Shown: piece after piece, positions 37,785 to 45,553 of the stretch
How the letters are laid out: every line of letters begins with the position of its first letter
How positions within the stretch are numbered: the stretch's first letter is position 1
From: JANXQG01 sp963775975
Lineage (GTDB): Bacteria; Planctomycetota; Planctomycetia; Pirellulales; Thermoguttaceae
DNA length: 64,000 nt
Direction: 5' to 3'
Assembly (NCBI GenBank): GCA_963775975.1
Contig: CAVZKX010000001.1
Location: 1,952,370 to 2,016,369, forward strand
Translations under genes and position numbers: made by a program
The notes under the pieces: model-generated
Told to the model about the DNA's origin: nothing
Seen by the model: the letters and a program-made list of their open reading frames with translations, nothing else
Database searches by the model: none

Positions 37785-38501
37785 GTGGCGGTAAAAACTC
37801 TTACGATCAACGGACAGCAGGTGAGTGCCCGCGAGGATGAGACTATTCTTCAGGTCGCGAAATCGGCCGGCATAGCCATACCGACTCTGTGTCATTTGGA
37901 AGGCGTCTCTTCGCATGGCGGTTGCCGGCTTTGCCTCGTAGAAATCGCAGGTTCCACGCGGCTTCAACCGGCTTGTATCGCGACCGTGGAAGAGGGGATG
38001 GACGTACAAACCGATTCGGAACGTCTCCGCGCATACCGCCGCACGATCGTCGAATTGCTTTTTGCCGAGGGCAATCACGTTTGTTCCGTCTGCGTGGCGA
38101 ACGGCAATTGCGAATTGCAAAACATGGCCACCCAGGTGGGCATGGACCACGAAACCTTCGAGTACCAGTACCCAAGGCGCGCGGTCGACATTTCGCATGA
38201 GCGCTTTGGCCTCGATCATAATCGCTGCATCCAATGCACGCGCTGCATTCGGGTTTGCGACGAAATCGAGGGAGCCCATACGTTGGACATGGCCGGGCGC
38301 GGAGGCGGCTCCAAGGTTATCACCGATCTGAATCAACCTTGGGGAACATCGACGACTTGTACGTCTTGCGGTAAATGCTTCATGGCCTGCCCGACCGGCG
38401 CAATCTTTCGCCGGGGTTCGACCGTCGCTGAAATGGAGCGCGATCGATCCAAATTGGTCTTCCTCGTCCAGGCTCGGGAGAAAAAACAATGGAACGTCTG
38501 A
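37785..38501 (+). CDS. hoxU: bidirectional hydrogenase diaphorase subunit HoxU
   Basis: 238-residue iron-sulfur subunit, the normal HoxU length. The [2Fe-2S] ferredoxin domain has CHLEGVSSHGGCRLC and PAC. The NuoG-type His/Cys-ligated site includes HVCSVCVANGNCELQ. Two [4Fe-4S] motifs follow (CIQCTRCIRVCDE and CTSCGKCFMACPTGAI). The ending LVFLVQAREKKQW is typical of HoxU rather than NuoG. GTG start at 37785. It overlaps hoxY by 13 bases. Confidence 0.92.
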   Translation: MAVKTLTINGQQVSAREDETILQVAKSAGIAIPTLCHLEGVSSHGGCRLCLVEIAGSTRLQPACIATVEEGMDVQTDSERLRAYRRTIVELLFAEGNHVCSVCVANGNCELQNMATQVGMDHETFEYQYPRRAVDISHERFGLDHNRCIQCTRCIRVCDEIEGAHTLDMAGRGGGSKVITDLNQPWGTSTTCTSCGKCFMACPTGAIFRRGSTVAEMERDRSKLVFLVQAREKKQWNV

Positions 38502-39031
38502 AACTCGCAACCGTTTGGCTAGGCGGCTGTTCGGGTTGCCACATGTCGTTTCTCGATTTGGACGAATGGCTTATCGACTTGGCCGCCATGGCGGACATCG
38601 TCTTTACGCCGCTGGCCGACGTTAAGCAGTACCCCGAGGGCGTCGATGCGGTGCTCGTCGAAGGCGCGGTCGCCAATGAGGAGAACTTGGAGTTCATTCG
38701 GAAGGTGCGCGAGCGCAGTCGTATCCTCATCTCGTTCGGCGACTGCGCGATCACCGGCAATGTGACAGCTTTGCGAAATCTAGTGGGACTGCCGATGGAG
38801 GTCTTGCGGCGCAGCTATCTGGAACTGCCCGACGTTGACGCTCAGCTTCCCGCCGACGCGGGCATCGTGCCGATTCTGCTCGACCGCGTGCGGCCCGTGC
38901 ATGAAATCGTGCCTGTTGATTTTTACTTGCCCGGCTGTCCGCCGCCGGCAACGCGAATTCGGGCGGTGCTGGAAAGCGTGCTGGCCGGTGAAACGCCCAG
39001 TTTGAGCGGTAAGGATATCCGGTTTGGTTGA
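38489..39031 (+). CDS. hoxY: bidirectional [NiFe]-hydrogenase small subunit HoxY
   Basis: 180-residue small subunit carrying the proximal [4Fe-4S] cluster: WLGGCSGCHMSFLD (first two cysteines), SFGDCAITGN and the last ligand in YLPGCPPPATRI. It has no signal peptide or Tat motif and lacks the medial/distal-cluster C-terminal domain, as expected for a cytoplasmic group 3d enzyme. It overlaps hoxU and precedes hoxH by 20 bases. Confidence 0.93.
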   Translation: MERLKLATVWLGGCSGCHMSFLDLDEWLIDLAAMADIVFTPLADVKQYPEGVDAVLVEGAVANEENLEFIRKVRERSRILISFGDCAITGNVTALRNLVGLPMEVLRRSYLELPDVDAQLPADAGIVPILLDRVRPVHEIVPVDFYLPGCPPPATRIRAVLESVLAGETPSLSGKDIRFG

Positions 39032-39051
39032 AGTGAAGCGAAAGGTACGTC

Positions 39052-40485
39052 ATGACGCAACGAATTCTCATTGATCCTGTCAGCCGCATCGAAGGCCACG
39101 CCAAGATTTCGATTTACTTGGACGACGATGGGCAAGTCGAGGACGCTCGCTTCCACGTGACCGAGTTCCGGGGCTTCGAGCGTTTTTGCGTCGGCCGTCC
39201 GCTGTGGGAAATGGCGGGCATTACCGCCCGTATTTGCGGTATTTGTCCCGTCAGTCACTTGATCGCTTCGGCTAAGGCCGGCGACAAGATTCTGGCGGTG
39301 CAAGTCCCGCCCGGCGGCGTAAAGTTGCGGCGTTTGATGAACCTTTCGCAAATCATCCAGTCGCACGCGCTTAGTTTTTTTCATTTGAGCGCGCCGGATC
39401 TGCTCTTTGGAATGGAAAGCGATCCGGCGAAACGCAACGTATTCGGACTGATCGCTGCCGAGCCCGAATTGGCGCGGGGAGGCATTCGACTCCGACAGTT
39501 CGGCCAGGAGATCATCGCCGCGCTGGGTGGCCAGAAGATTCACCCGGCCTGGTCGGTTCCCGGCGGCGTGCGTGCGCCGCTCTTGGATGAAGACCGCGCC
39601 AAGATTCGGGCACGGCTTCCCGAGGTGGCGCAGACCATTGCGGGCGCCTTGAAGCGTTTCAAGGGCCTGTTGGATGATTTCGAGGAAGAAGTCTGTACGT
39701 TTGGCAATTTCCCCACACTCCACCTCGGGCTCGTGACCAAGGAGGGAAACTGGGAGCATTACGACGGGCGTCTCCGTTTCGTGGACGGCAACGGAAACAT
39801 CGTTGCGGATCAACTCGATCCCTCGGACTACCAGAAATACATTGGGGAGGCTGTTCAACCTTCATCGTTCTTGAAATCGCCCTATTACCGCCCGATCGGC
39901 TACCCGAACGGCGTCTACCGTGTCGGACCTCTCGCCCGTTTGAACGTCTGCGAGAAGATGGGCACGCCGCTGGCTGATCGCGAGTTGACGGAATACCGCC
40001 AGCGCGGCGGCCGCACCGTAAATGCCTCGTTCTTTTTTCACTATGCCCGGCTCATCGAGATCCAGGCTGCGATCGAGACCATCAACCAGATGTTGGACGA
40101 CCCGGATTTGCGCAGCGATCAACTGCTGCGAGCCAGCGCGGGCGTCAATGCCTTGGAGGGAGTCGGCGTGAGCGAGGCCCCGCGCGGCACGCTCTTCCAC
40201 CATTATCAGGTGGATGAGAATGGTTTGATCGTGAAGGTGAATCTTCTAATCGCCACAGGACAAAACAATCTCGCCATGAACCGGGCCGTGGCACAGATCG
40301 CGAAGCATTACATTCGCGGACGCGACATACCGGAAGGAACTCTGAATCGCCTTGAGGCGGGCATTCGCGCCTTCGATCCCTGCCTGAGTTGTTCGACGCA
40401 CGCCGCCGGCATGATGCCGCTGCATGTTCAGGTTGTGGGCCCGGACAATTCCGTCGTAAATGAAATCTGGCGGGATGAGTCATGA
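39052..40485 (+). CDS. hoxH: bidirectional [NiFe]-hydrogenase large subunit HoxH
   Basis: 477-residue catalytic subunit binding the Ni-Fe(CN)2CO site. The L1 motif RICGICPVSH supplies C62 and C65, and the L2 motif DPCLSCSTHA supplies C444 and C447. The ~27 residues after His450 are the peptide expected to be cut off by the downstream protease after metal insertion. Sequence and HoxEFUY context fit an NAD-linked group 3d enzyme. Intact frame. It overlaps the protease gene by 4 bases (ATGA). Confidence 0.95.
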   Translation: MTQRILIDPVSRIEGHAKISIYLDDDGQVEDARFHVTEFRGFERFCVGRPLWEMAGITARICGICPVSHLIASAKAGDKILAVQVPPGGVKLRRLMNLSQIIQSHALSFFHLSAPDLLFGMESDPAKRNVFGLIAAEPELARGGIRLRQFGQEIIAALGGQKIHPAWSVPGGVRAPLLDEDRAKIRARLPEVAQTIAGALKRFKGLLDDFEEEVCTFGNFPTLHLGLVTKEGNWEHYDGRLRFVDGNGNIVADQLDPSDYQKYIGEAVQPSSFLKSPYYRPIGYPNGVYRVGPLARLNVCEKMGTPLADRELTEYRQRGGRTVNASFFFHYARLIEIQAAIETINQMLDDPDLRSDQLLRASAGVNALEGVGVSEAPRGTLFHHYQVDENGLIVKVNLLIATGQNNLAMNRAVAQIAKHYIRGRDIPEGTLNRLEAGIRAFDPCLSCSTHAAGMMPLHVQVVGPDNSVVNEIWRDES

Positions 40486-40955
40486 AGGACGACACCGCCG
40501 GCGACGCGGTCCTGATCATCGGCTATGGCAACACACTTCGCGGCGACGATGGCGTTGGCCGGCGACTGGCCGAGGAACTGGCCGAGCGGAAGTTGCCGCG
40601 CATTCGCACGCGCTCTGTCCATCAATTGGTGCCCGAGTTGGCCGAAGATCTGGCCGCTTGCGGTGCGGTCATCTTTATCGACGCCAGCCTTGGCCGCGCT
40701 GGTGACTCGGTCACAATGCGCCCCATCGTCGCCGCCGGCCCTATTGCCGCAATCGAACACGTGATGCGTCCGCAAATTGTGCTGGCCTATACCCGCGACC
40801 TGTTCGGATCGAGTCCCAAGGCGTGGTGGCTCACGGTTCCGGGCGAGAATTTCGAGGTCGGCGAATCGCTGTCAGCCACGGCCCGGACCGCAGCGGCCGC
40901 CGCCCTCACAATGATCGAGCGGTTTATCCAAGAGTATTTGCGTTTACCCGGATAA
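40482..40955 (+). CDS. hoxW: hydrogenase maturation endopeptidase (HoxW-like)
   Basis: 157-residue HyaD/HycI-family protease. GYGNTLRGDDGVG holds the first nickel-sensing acidic residue (D/E in the GNxLxxDDG motif), VIFIDASLG the second, and the conserved histidine lies in the HVMRPQ region. It removes the C-terminal peptide of HoxH once nickel is inserted. ATGA overlap with hoxH supports a dedicated partnership. Confidence 0.9.
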   Translation: MKDDTAGDAVLIIGYGNTLRGDDGVGRRLAEELAERKLPRIRTRSVHQLVPELAEDLAACGAVIFIDASLGRAGDSVTMRPIVAAGPIAAIEHVMRPQIVLAYTRDLFGSSPKAWWLTVPGENFEVGESLSATARTAAAAALTMIERFIQEYLRLPG

Positions 40956-41106
40956 AGTCTCCTTGGTTTGGATGAACTGGCCAAAACAGTGGGAAGTATG
41001 GAAAACATGCATGATCGGCGCAATCGCCGAGGTGCCCGACAACTTCTCTCCGATTCTGCTACAATGCGGTTCGTTCAATTACATCACAATGCAAGGAGAT
41101 CAAGCG

Positions 41107-41403
41107 ATGGCAACTTTCATCACAACGATCAAGTTCACGGAAATGGGACTTCAAGGAATTCGTGAGACTGGTAAGCGCGCGGCTGCATTTAAGCTGGCTG
41201 CCAAGAAGATGGGCGTAAAAGTCACGGCCAGCTATTGGACGCTCGGCTCGTTCGATGGTGTCATCGTCTTCAACGCCCCCGATGTTGAAACGGCAACGGC
41301 AGCAATGTTGAGCCTGTCCGCTCAAGGCTATGTGACCACGACGACCACGCGAGCGTATGACGCGAGCGAGATGGAGAAGGTCGTTGAATTGCTGGGGTCC
41401 TGA
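41107..41403 (+). CDS. GYD-domain protein
   Basis: 98 residues of the GYD family (dimeric alpha/beta-barrel-like small proteins of unknown function): MATFITTIKFTEMGLQGIRET, YWTLGSFDGVIVFNAPD and the C-terminal TTRAYDASEMEKV. An AAGGAGA ribosome-binding site precedes the ATG at 41107, so the longer frame from 40963 is not used. It is 151 bases after hoxW and 28 before the RpiB gene. Confidence 0.8.
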   Translation: MATFITTIKFTEMGLQGIRETGKRAAAFKLAAKKMGVKVTASYWTLGSFDGVIVFNAPDVETATAAMLSLSAQGYVTTTTTRAYDASEMEKVVELLGS

Positions 41404-41431
41404 GGATTACCGTTGTGAAAGGAGCGTCTGG

Positions 41432-41884
41432 ATGCGCATCGCGATCGGAGCTAATCATCGGGGGGTTTCGGCTCGAGGCATGATTGTCGAAATGCTCCAC
41501 GAGCGACGCGACGACGTTGTTGACTGTGGCGTATTCAACGGCATCCCCGTCGATTACGCCGACATCGCCGCGGAAGTCGCCGGCAAGGTGAGCCGCGGCG
41601 ATGTGGAGCGTGGAATCCTGATCAGTGGAATGGGGTTCGGGATGGTTATTGCAGCGAACAAGTTCCCCGGCGTGCGCGCGGTTTTTTGTTCCGATGAAAT
41701 TGCCGCCGAAATCAGCCGCGGTCACTGTGACTGCAATGTCCTTTGTCTTTCGGCCGATCTGACTGCCCATGAAATGCTTCGGCGTATCGTCGAAACGTGG
41801 CTGGGAGCGCAGTTCGAGGGCGGGCGGCACGCCCGGCGAGTGGAGAAGATTGCCCGTTTGGAAGACGAGAACATGAAGCGGTAG
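41432..41884 (+). CDS. rpiB: RpiB/LacA/LacB-family sugar-phosphate isomerase
   Basis: 150-residue RpiB-like protein (ribose-5-phosphate isomerase B fold). MRIAIGANHRG carries the phosphate/His site, YADIAAEVAGKVSRG and AANKFPGVRAVFCSDEIAAEISRGHCDCNVLCLSADLT are family signatures. The position of the usual catalytic cysteine (ICGTG in E. coli-type enzymes) reads ISGMG here, so the acid/base residue is changed to serine. Some actinobacterial RpiB enzymes use a different residue, so activity is possible but substrate may differ. AAAGGAG precedes the ATG at 41432. Confidence 0.85.
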   Translation: MRIAIGANHRGVSARGMIVEMLHERRDDVVDCGVFNGIPVDYADIAAEVAGKVSRGDVERGILISGMGFGMVIAANKFPGVRAVFCSDEIAAEISRGHCDCNVLCLSADLTAHEMLRRIVETWLGAQFEGGRHARRVEKIARLEDENMKR

Positions 41885-41914
41885 CCCACGTTGTTGATCA
41901 GGAACAATTCTAAG

Positions 41915-43339
41915 CTACCACGCGGCATCGGACGCGGACATCAGCCACTCGTGCATGTCGATTGCCGCAACGCGACCGGCGCCCATGGCTTGGATCACGG
42001 TTGCTGGTCCGGTCACGATGTCGCCGCCAGACCAGACGCCAGGCTTGTTGGTCCGCCCATGCGAATCGGCCTGGATGTAGCCGCGGCGATTCCGAGCCAG
42101 ATCGGGTGTGCTGCCGGTGATGAGCGGATTCGCGCCCAAGCCGATGGCCACGATGACGAGGTCCGTATCGATCGCGAAGTGTGAGTCCGGCACGGCCCGC
42201 GGCCGGCGGCGGCCCGAGTCGTCCGGCTCGCCCAATTCCATCCGTTCGCAGTGCAACCGTGCGACGTTGCCCTGATCGTCGCCGTCAAATCCGATCGCGT
42301 TTGCCAGCAGTTCAAAAACGACGCCTTCTTGTTCGGCATAATGTACTTCGTCCTCGCACGCCGGTAACTCATCGTGCGAGCGCCGATAGACGATCTTCAC
42401 TTCGTCGGCTCCCAGCCGTAGCGCAGTCCTTGCGGCATCCATGGCGACGTTGCCGCCACCGACCACGCAGACGTGCGGTCCGCGAACCGCAGGCGTATCG
42501 CATTGGGGGAAGTTAGACCGCATGAGGTTGGCACGGGAAAGATACTCGGTTGCCGTATAGATCCGACCGAGGTCTTCGCCGGGAACGTTCAGCCGCATAG
42601 GCAACCCTGCCCCGACGCCGATGAAGGCCGCGTCGAATCCTTGTTGCACCAATAAATCTTCGACGGTGATCGACTGTCCGACGACCGTGTTGAGCTGCAA
42701 ATCGACGCCCAGTTGCACGAGGTTCTCGACTTCCTGCTCGACGATTTTCTTGGGCAGGCGAAACTCGGGTATGCCATACGTCAGCACGCCGCCCGGCTTG
42801 TGAAAGGCTTCCATTACGGTCACGGCATGTCCGCGGCGCACCAGGTCGCCGGCCACCGTCAGTCCCGCGGGCCCAGAGCCGATGACGGCGACGCGCTTGC
42901 CGGTCGGCGGAGCTTTGGGCGGAAGCTGGGCCGTGCCGCTCAGGCGCTCGTAGTCGGCAACAAAGCGTTCGAGGCGGCCGATGGCCACGGGTTCGAACCT
43001 CTTGCCCAACGTGCAATGGCCTTCACACTGGCTCTCTTGCGGACAGACTCGACCACAAACGGCCGGAAGCGCGTTCTTCTCCCTGATCTTCGTCGCGGCG
43101 TCGACAATGCGGCCCTCAGCGATCGCATGGATAAAGTCGCGGATGCCGACGCCCACTGGGCAACCAGCCTGGCAAGGCGCCGCCTTGCACTCCATGCAGC
43201 GCTCGGCCTCCTGTATCGCCAGCTCCAACGTATAACCCAACGGCACTTCGTCAAAAGTACGCCGCCGCACCGCCGGCTCCAACTCGGGCATGGACGTACG
43301 CTTGGGCACAATCGCTTTTTTCTTCACGGCTTGAGACAT
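41915..43339 (-). CDS. GltD/NfnB-like FAD-NAD(P)H iron-sulfur oxidoreductase
   Basis: 474-residue glutamate-synthase-small-subunit family flavoprotein. The N-terminal domain binds two [4Fe-4S] clusters (ECKAAPCQAGCPVGVGI and CGRVCPQESQCEGHCTLG). GSGPAGLTVAGDLVRRGH binds FAD, GGGNVAMDAARTALRLGADEV binds NAD(P)H, and the C-terminal SGGDIVTGPATVIQAMGAGR closes the FAD site. Annotated as homotetrameric glutamate synthase in many genomes, but such proteins also serve as NfnB/SudA ferredoxin:NADP reductases; no NfnA subunit or GltB is nearby. Beside PFOR-Hox an electron-transfer role is attractive but unproven. Confidence 0.85.
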   Translation of the reverse strand: MSQAVKKKAIVPKRTSMPELEPAVRRRTFDEVPLGYTLELAIQEAERCMECKAAPCQAGCPVGVGIRDFIHAIAEGRIVDAATKIREKNALPAVCGRVCPQESQCEGHCTLGKRFEPVAIGRLERFVADYERLSGTAQLPPKAPPTGKRVAVIGSGPAGLTVAGDLVRRGHAVTVMEAFHKPGGVLTYGIPEFRLPKKIVEQEVENLVQLGVDLQLNTVVGQSITVEDLLVQQGFDAAFIGVGAGLPMRLNVPGEDLGRIYTATEYLSRANLMRSNFPQCDTPAVRGPHVCVVGGGNVAMDAARTALRLGADEVKIVYRRSHDELPACEDEVHYAEQEGVVFELLANAIGFDGDDQGNVARLHCERMELGEPDDSGRRRPRAVPDSHFAIDTDLVIVAIGLGANPLITGSTPDLARNRRGYIQADSHGRTNKPGVWSGGDIVTGPATVIQAMGAGRVAAIDMHEWLMSASDAAW

Positions 43340-43351
43340 GGCACGGTGCGT

Positions 43352-44100
43352 TCACACATTTAGTCGCTTCAGTGTCTTCTCGACGATTTCTTCTGGCGTA
43401 CCGTGGGCATCGACGTTGATGAGCAGGCCCTGGCGGTGGAAATAGTCAGTCAGCGGCGCGGTGCTTCGCTGATAAGCGGCCATCCGCACCCGAACCGATT
43501 CCGCGCGGTCATCCTCGCGCTGCACCAACTGCCCGCCGCAATGATCGCAGACGCCCTCGACCTTAGATGGCCGATCGGTGACGTGAAACACGGCTTTGCA
43601 AACGCCACAGGTCCGCCGCCCGCTGAGCCGCGAGACGACCTCCTCGATCGGCAAGGCAAAGTCGATCACTGCGTCGAGCTTCACGTGGAGCTTCGCGAGT
43701 ATGGCGGCCAGCGCTTCGGCCTGGGCAACGGTGCGGGGAAAGCCGTCGAGCAAAAAGCCGCCGCAGCAGCGCAGGCATTTCATCCGCTCTCGCACCAGAT
43801 CGACCACCGTCGTATCGGGCACCAATTCGCCGCGCCGCATATAGTCCAGCGCCGCGTTGATCGCCGGGCTGCGTTCGTTTTCCGGCAGGCACTTCGCCGC
43901 GCGGAAGACATCGCCTGTAGAAAGCGGACACGTGCCCAGGCGATCGCGGAGCAACTCGGCCTGCGTTCCCTTGCCCACTCCGGCGCGCCCAACAGTACCA
44001 AGCGCCACGACCGGGCGGCCTTGGTCGCAGGCAGCATGCATTGGCAAGTAGGGTCCTTGAGCCAGGCGACACGATCGCATTTAACGGCAGCGGCGTCCAT
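43352..44100 (-). CDS. adk: adenylate kinase-like nucleoside monophosphate kinase (frame break near 43982)
   Basis: Adenylate kinase family. The start is the ATG at 44100 (AAGGA upstream), giving MDAAAVKCDRVAWLKD and then RSWRLVLLGAP. The P-loop continues as GVGKGTQAEL one frame over, so one G is missing at about 43980-43983. The rest is intact: LSTGDVFRAAK, GGFLLDGFPRT, LSGRRTCGVCKAVFH plus CDHCGG (zinc-type LID), and a C-terminal helix. The ~25-residue extension before the P-loop is unusual for housekeeping Adk. It follows on the same strand upstream of the GltD-like gene, 12 bases apart. Confidence 0.85.
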
Positions 44101-44253
44101 GACAAGAATCCTTTTTTGAAGACTGGCCGGTCGTGGCGATCGGACCGTATCTTTGCAATTATAACGATTCCTGCCGCCGCAAGAAGCGCCGAAGCGCAAT
44201 GCGCGACCGGATCTCGATTTAACGCAATGAAAACATTAAAAAACAAAAGCTTG

Positions 44254-44436
44254 CTACAAATCGATTGCGATACGCTTGACCTTGACGAGCCCCTGCGGAC
44301 CAGTCGCCGTATAAGTAAAGGTGCGGCCTGCACGTACGACATGATCGATCCAGGCCATCAGCGTCGAAGGGATGCCGAGGTTATGCATCGGCACGACCAT
44401 CATCGGGAGGTCGGCGACGGTCAATTCGTCGATCAA
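44254..44436 (-). pseudogene. FMN-dependent NADH-azoreductase fragment
   Basis: The frame reads LIDELTVADLPMMVVPMHNLG then IPSTLMAWIDHVVRAGRTFTYT and GPQGLVKVKR. This corresponds to the middle of AzoR-type quinone/azo reductases (pattern PMYNFGIPSTLKAWIDHxxRAG.TF.YT..GP.GL). Neither the N-terminal FMN domain nor the C-terminal third is present, so this is a truncated remnant. Confidence 0.7.
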
Positions 44437-44519
44437 CGTGGTCGCGACGCACCAGCTTCCCCACGCACCGCCGCACAGGTTCGCGGTGCGTCGTGCGTGC
44501 AACGTGTGTCGGCGTAGAC

Positions 44520-44602
44520 TGTTATCATATAACATCTTACGTTCCTACTGCGGTGGCGTTTCGGGCCGGTAAAATGGGTAAACGTGGTGCGTGGTGGGTC
44601 TT
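44520..44602. repeat. diverged direct repeat, copy A
   Basis: Begins TGTTATC and contains CGGTGGCGTTTCGGGCCGGT and GGGTAAAC. About 70% of positions match copy B at 44808-44890 by eye, with few or no gaps. Both copies are preceded by GCGGTGC-containing sequence. Nature unknown. Confidence 0.5.
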
Positions 44603-44656
44603 AGGTCTTCGGTCTTAGTGAGTTATTCAAGACCAAAGACCTAAGGCCCAAGACCC
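44597..44656. repeat. 7-bp-periodic inverted repeat
   Basis: Left arm of three heptamers GGTCTTA, GGTCTTC, GGTCTTA (44597-44617), an 11-base centre, and a right arm of four heptamers of the type AAGACCN (44629-44656; one AAGGCCC). The arms are near-perfect reverse complements. Confidence 0.85.
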
Positions 44657-44807
44657 TGTTTGCTGTTGTCGCATTCTGTCGCGAATTGTCCGCGGCGAGA
44701 GTTTTCTTGTTGCCTTACAACACGCACCGCGCGCCAAGCACCAGCCACAATGCACCGCCCGCGCGATGTCGCGGGGCTGGTGCTTCGCGCGGTGCTTCGA
44801 CGTAACA

Positions 44808-44890
44808 TGTTATCGTGTATCATCCTATGTTCATACTACCGTGGTGCTTCAGGTCGATAAACTAGGTAACCTTGGTGCTTCTTGGGTATT
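44808..44890. repeat. diverged direct repeat, copy B
   Basis: Begins TGTTATC and contains CCGTGGTGCTTCAGGTCGAT and AGGTAACC; counterpart of copy A 288 bases upstream. Confidence 0.5.
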
Positions 44891-44984
44891 GGAGCTCAGG
44901 TCCCAGGTTTCAACTCGCAGTGGTGCGCGGCTGGCGGGCGGTGCGTCGCTGGTCCACTCGTCCGCCGACGCTCGTCATTCCCTC

Positions 44985-45180
44985 GAATAGCCGCGGAGCG
45001 GCGGTAGTTAATAGCCAGGGGCGTGAGTCCCTGGGAAACATCCGAATTCGATACCATAGCCGCGGAGCGGCGACACCAAGACGGCAAACTTTCGCCCCTC
45101 CGGGGCTACCGACGTGTCGTTGCTGTCACCAGGGGCTTACGCCCCTGGTTATTCTCTTCCGCCGCTCCGCGGCTACGGGC
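44985..45180. repeat. cluster of short palindromic (REP-like) elements
   Basis: AGCCGCGGAGCGGCG occurs twice (around 44992 and 45058), and its inverse CCGCCGCTCCGCGGCT once (around 45161). The stems CCAGGGGCGTGAGTCCCTGG (45017-45036) and CCAGGGGCTTACGCCCCTGG (about 45130-45149) lie between them. The arrangement resembles dispersed intergenic REP-type repeats; no transposase is linked. Confidence 0.6.
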
Positions 45181-45553
45181 ACGGCCGGCGACTAAATCGA
45201 CAGACCGCAAGCGAGGTGGGGTCATAATCGCATGTCGGCTGCCATTTTGGCGGCCGCGCGCGGCTTACGTCTGCTGCACGCGCGGCCATTGACGGACCCT
45301 CCGCGGGAAGGGGTTGGGGCGCATCTCACGCCGCAGCTTGGCCGGCCGCCTGCCATGTATTTTATGTCAACATCAGTTCACAATAGATAGCACGTATCGT
45401 GCCAATCGCGTGCAATTTGTCCGGAACGGCGTGTTTTAACTTCAAAGGTCCAGAATCGAGACCTGGGCCAGGCTCGCGGCAATCCCTCATCCCGCCCCGC
45501 TCGCTTGCGCTTCGGGCTTGAATCTCCTCGCTCATCGCTTCCTGCGTCGCATT

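Larger units (their letters stand above)
44101..45553. other. 1.45 kb gene-free, repeat-rich stretch
   Basis: No intact gene. It contains an azoreductase relic (44254-44436), two diverged ~83-bp direct repeats (44520 and 44808), a heptamer inverted repeat (44597-44656), and a cluster of short palindromic elements (44985-45180). The part 45181-45553 has no feature I can name. It has the look of a breakpoint or repeat-accumulation region between the hydrogenase cluster and the regulator operon. Confidence 0.6.

Noticed and set aside
35532..38501. hoxE/F/U as part of NADH dehydrogenase (complex I)
   Set aside because: No other nuo genes follow; the 238-residue third subunit is HoxU-like rather than NuoG, and hoxY/hoxH follow directly.
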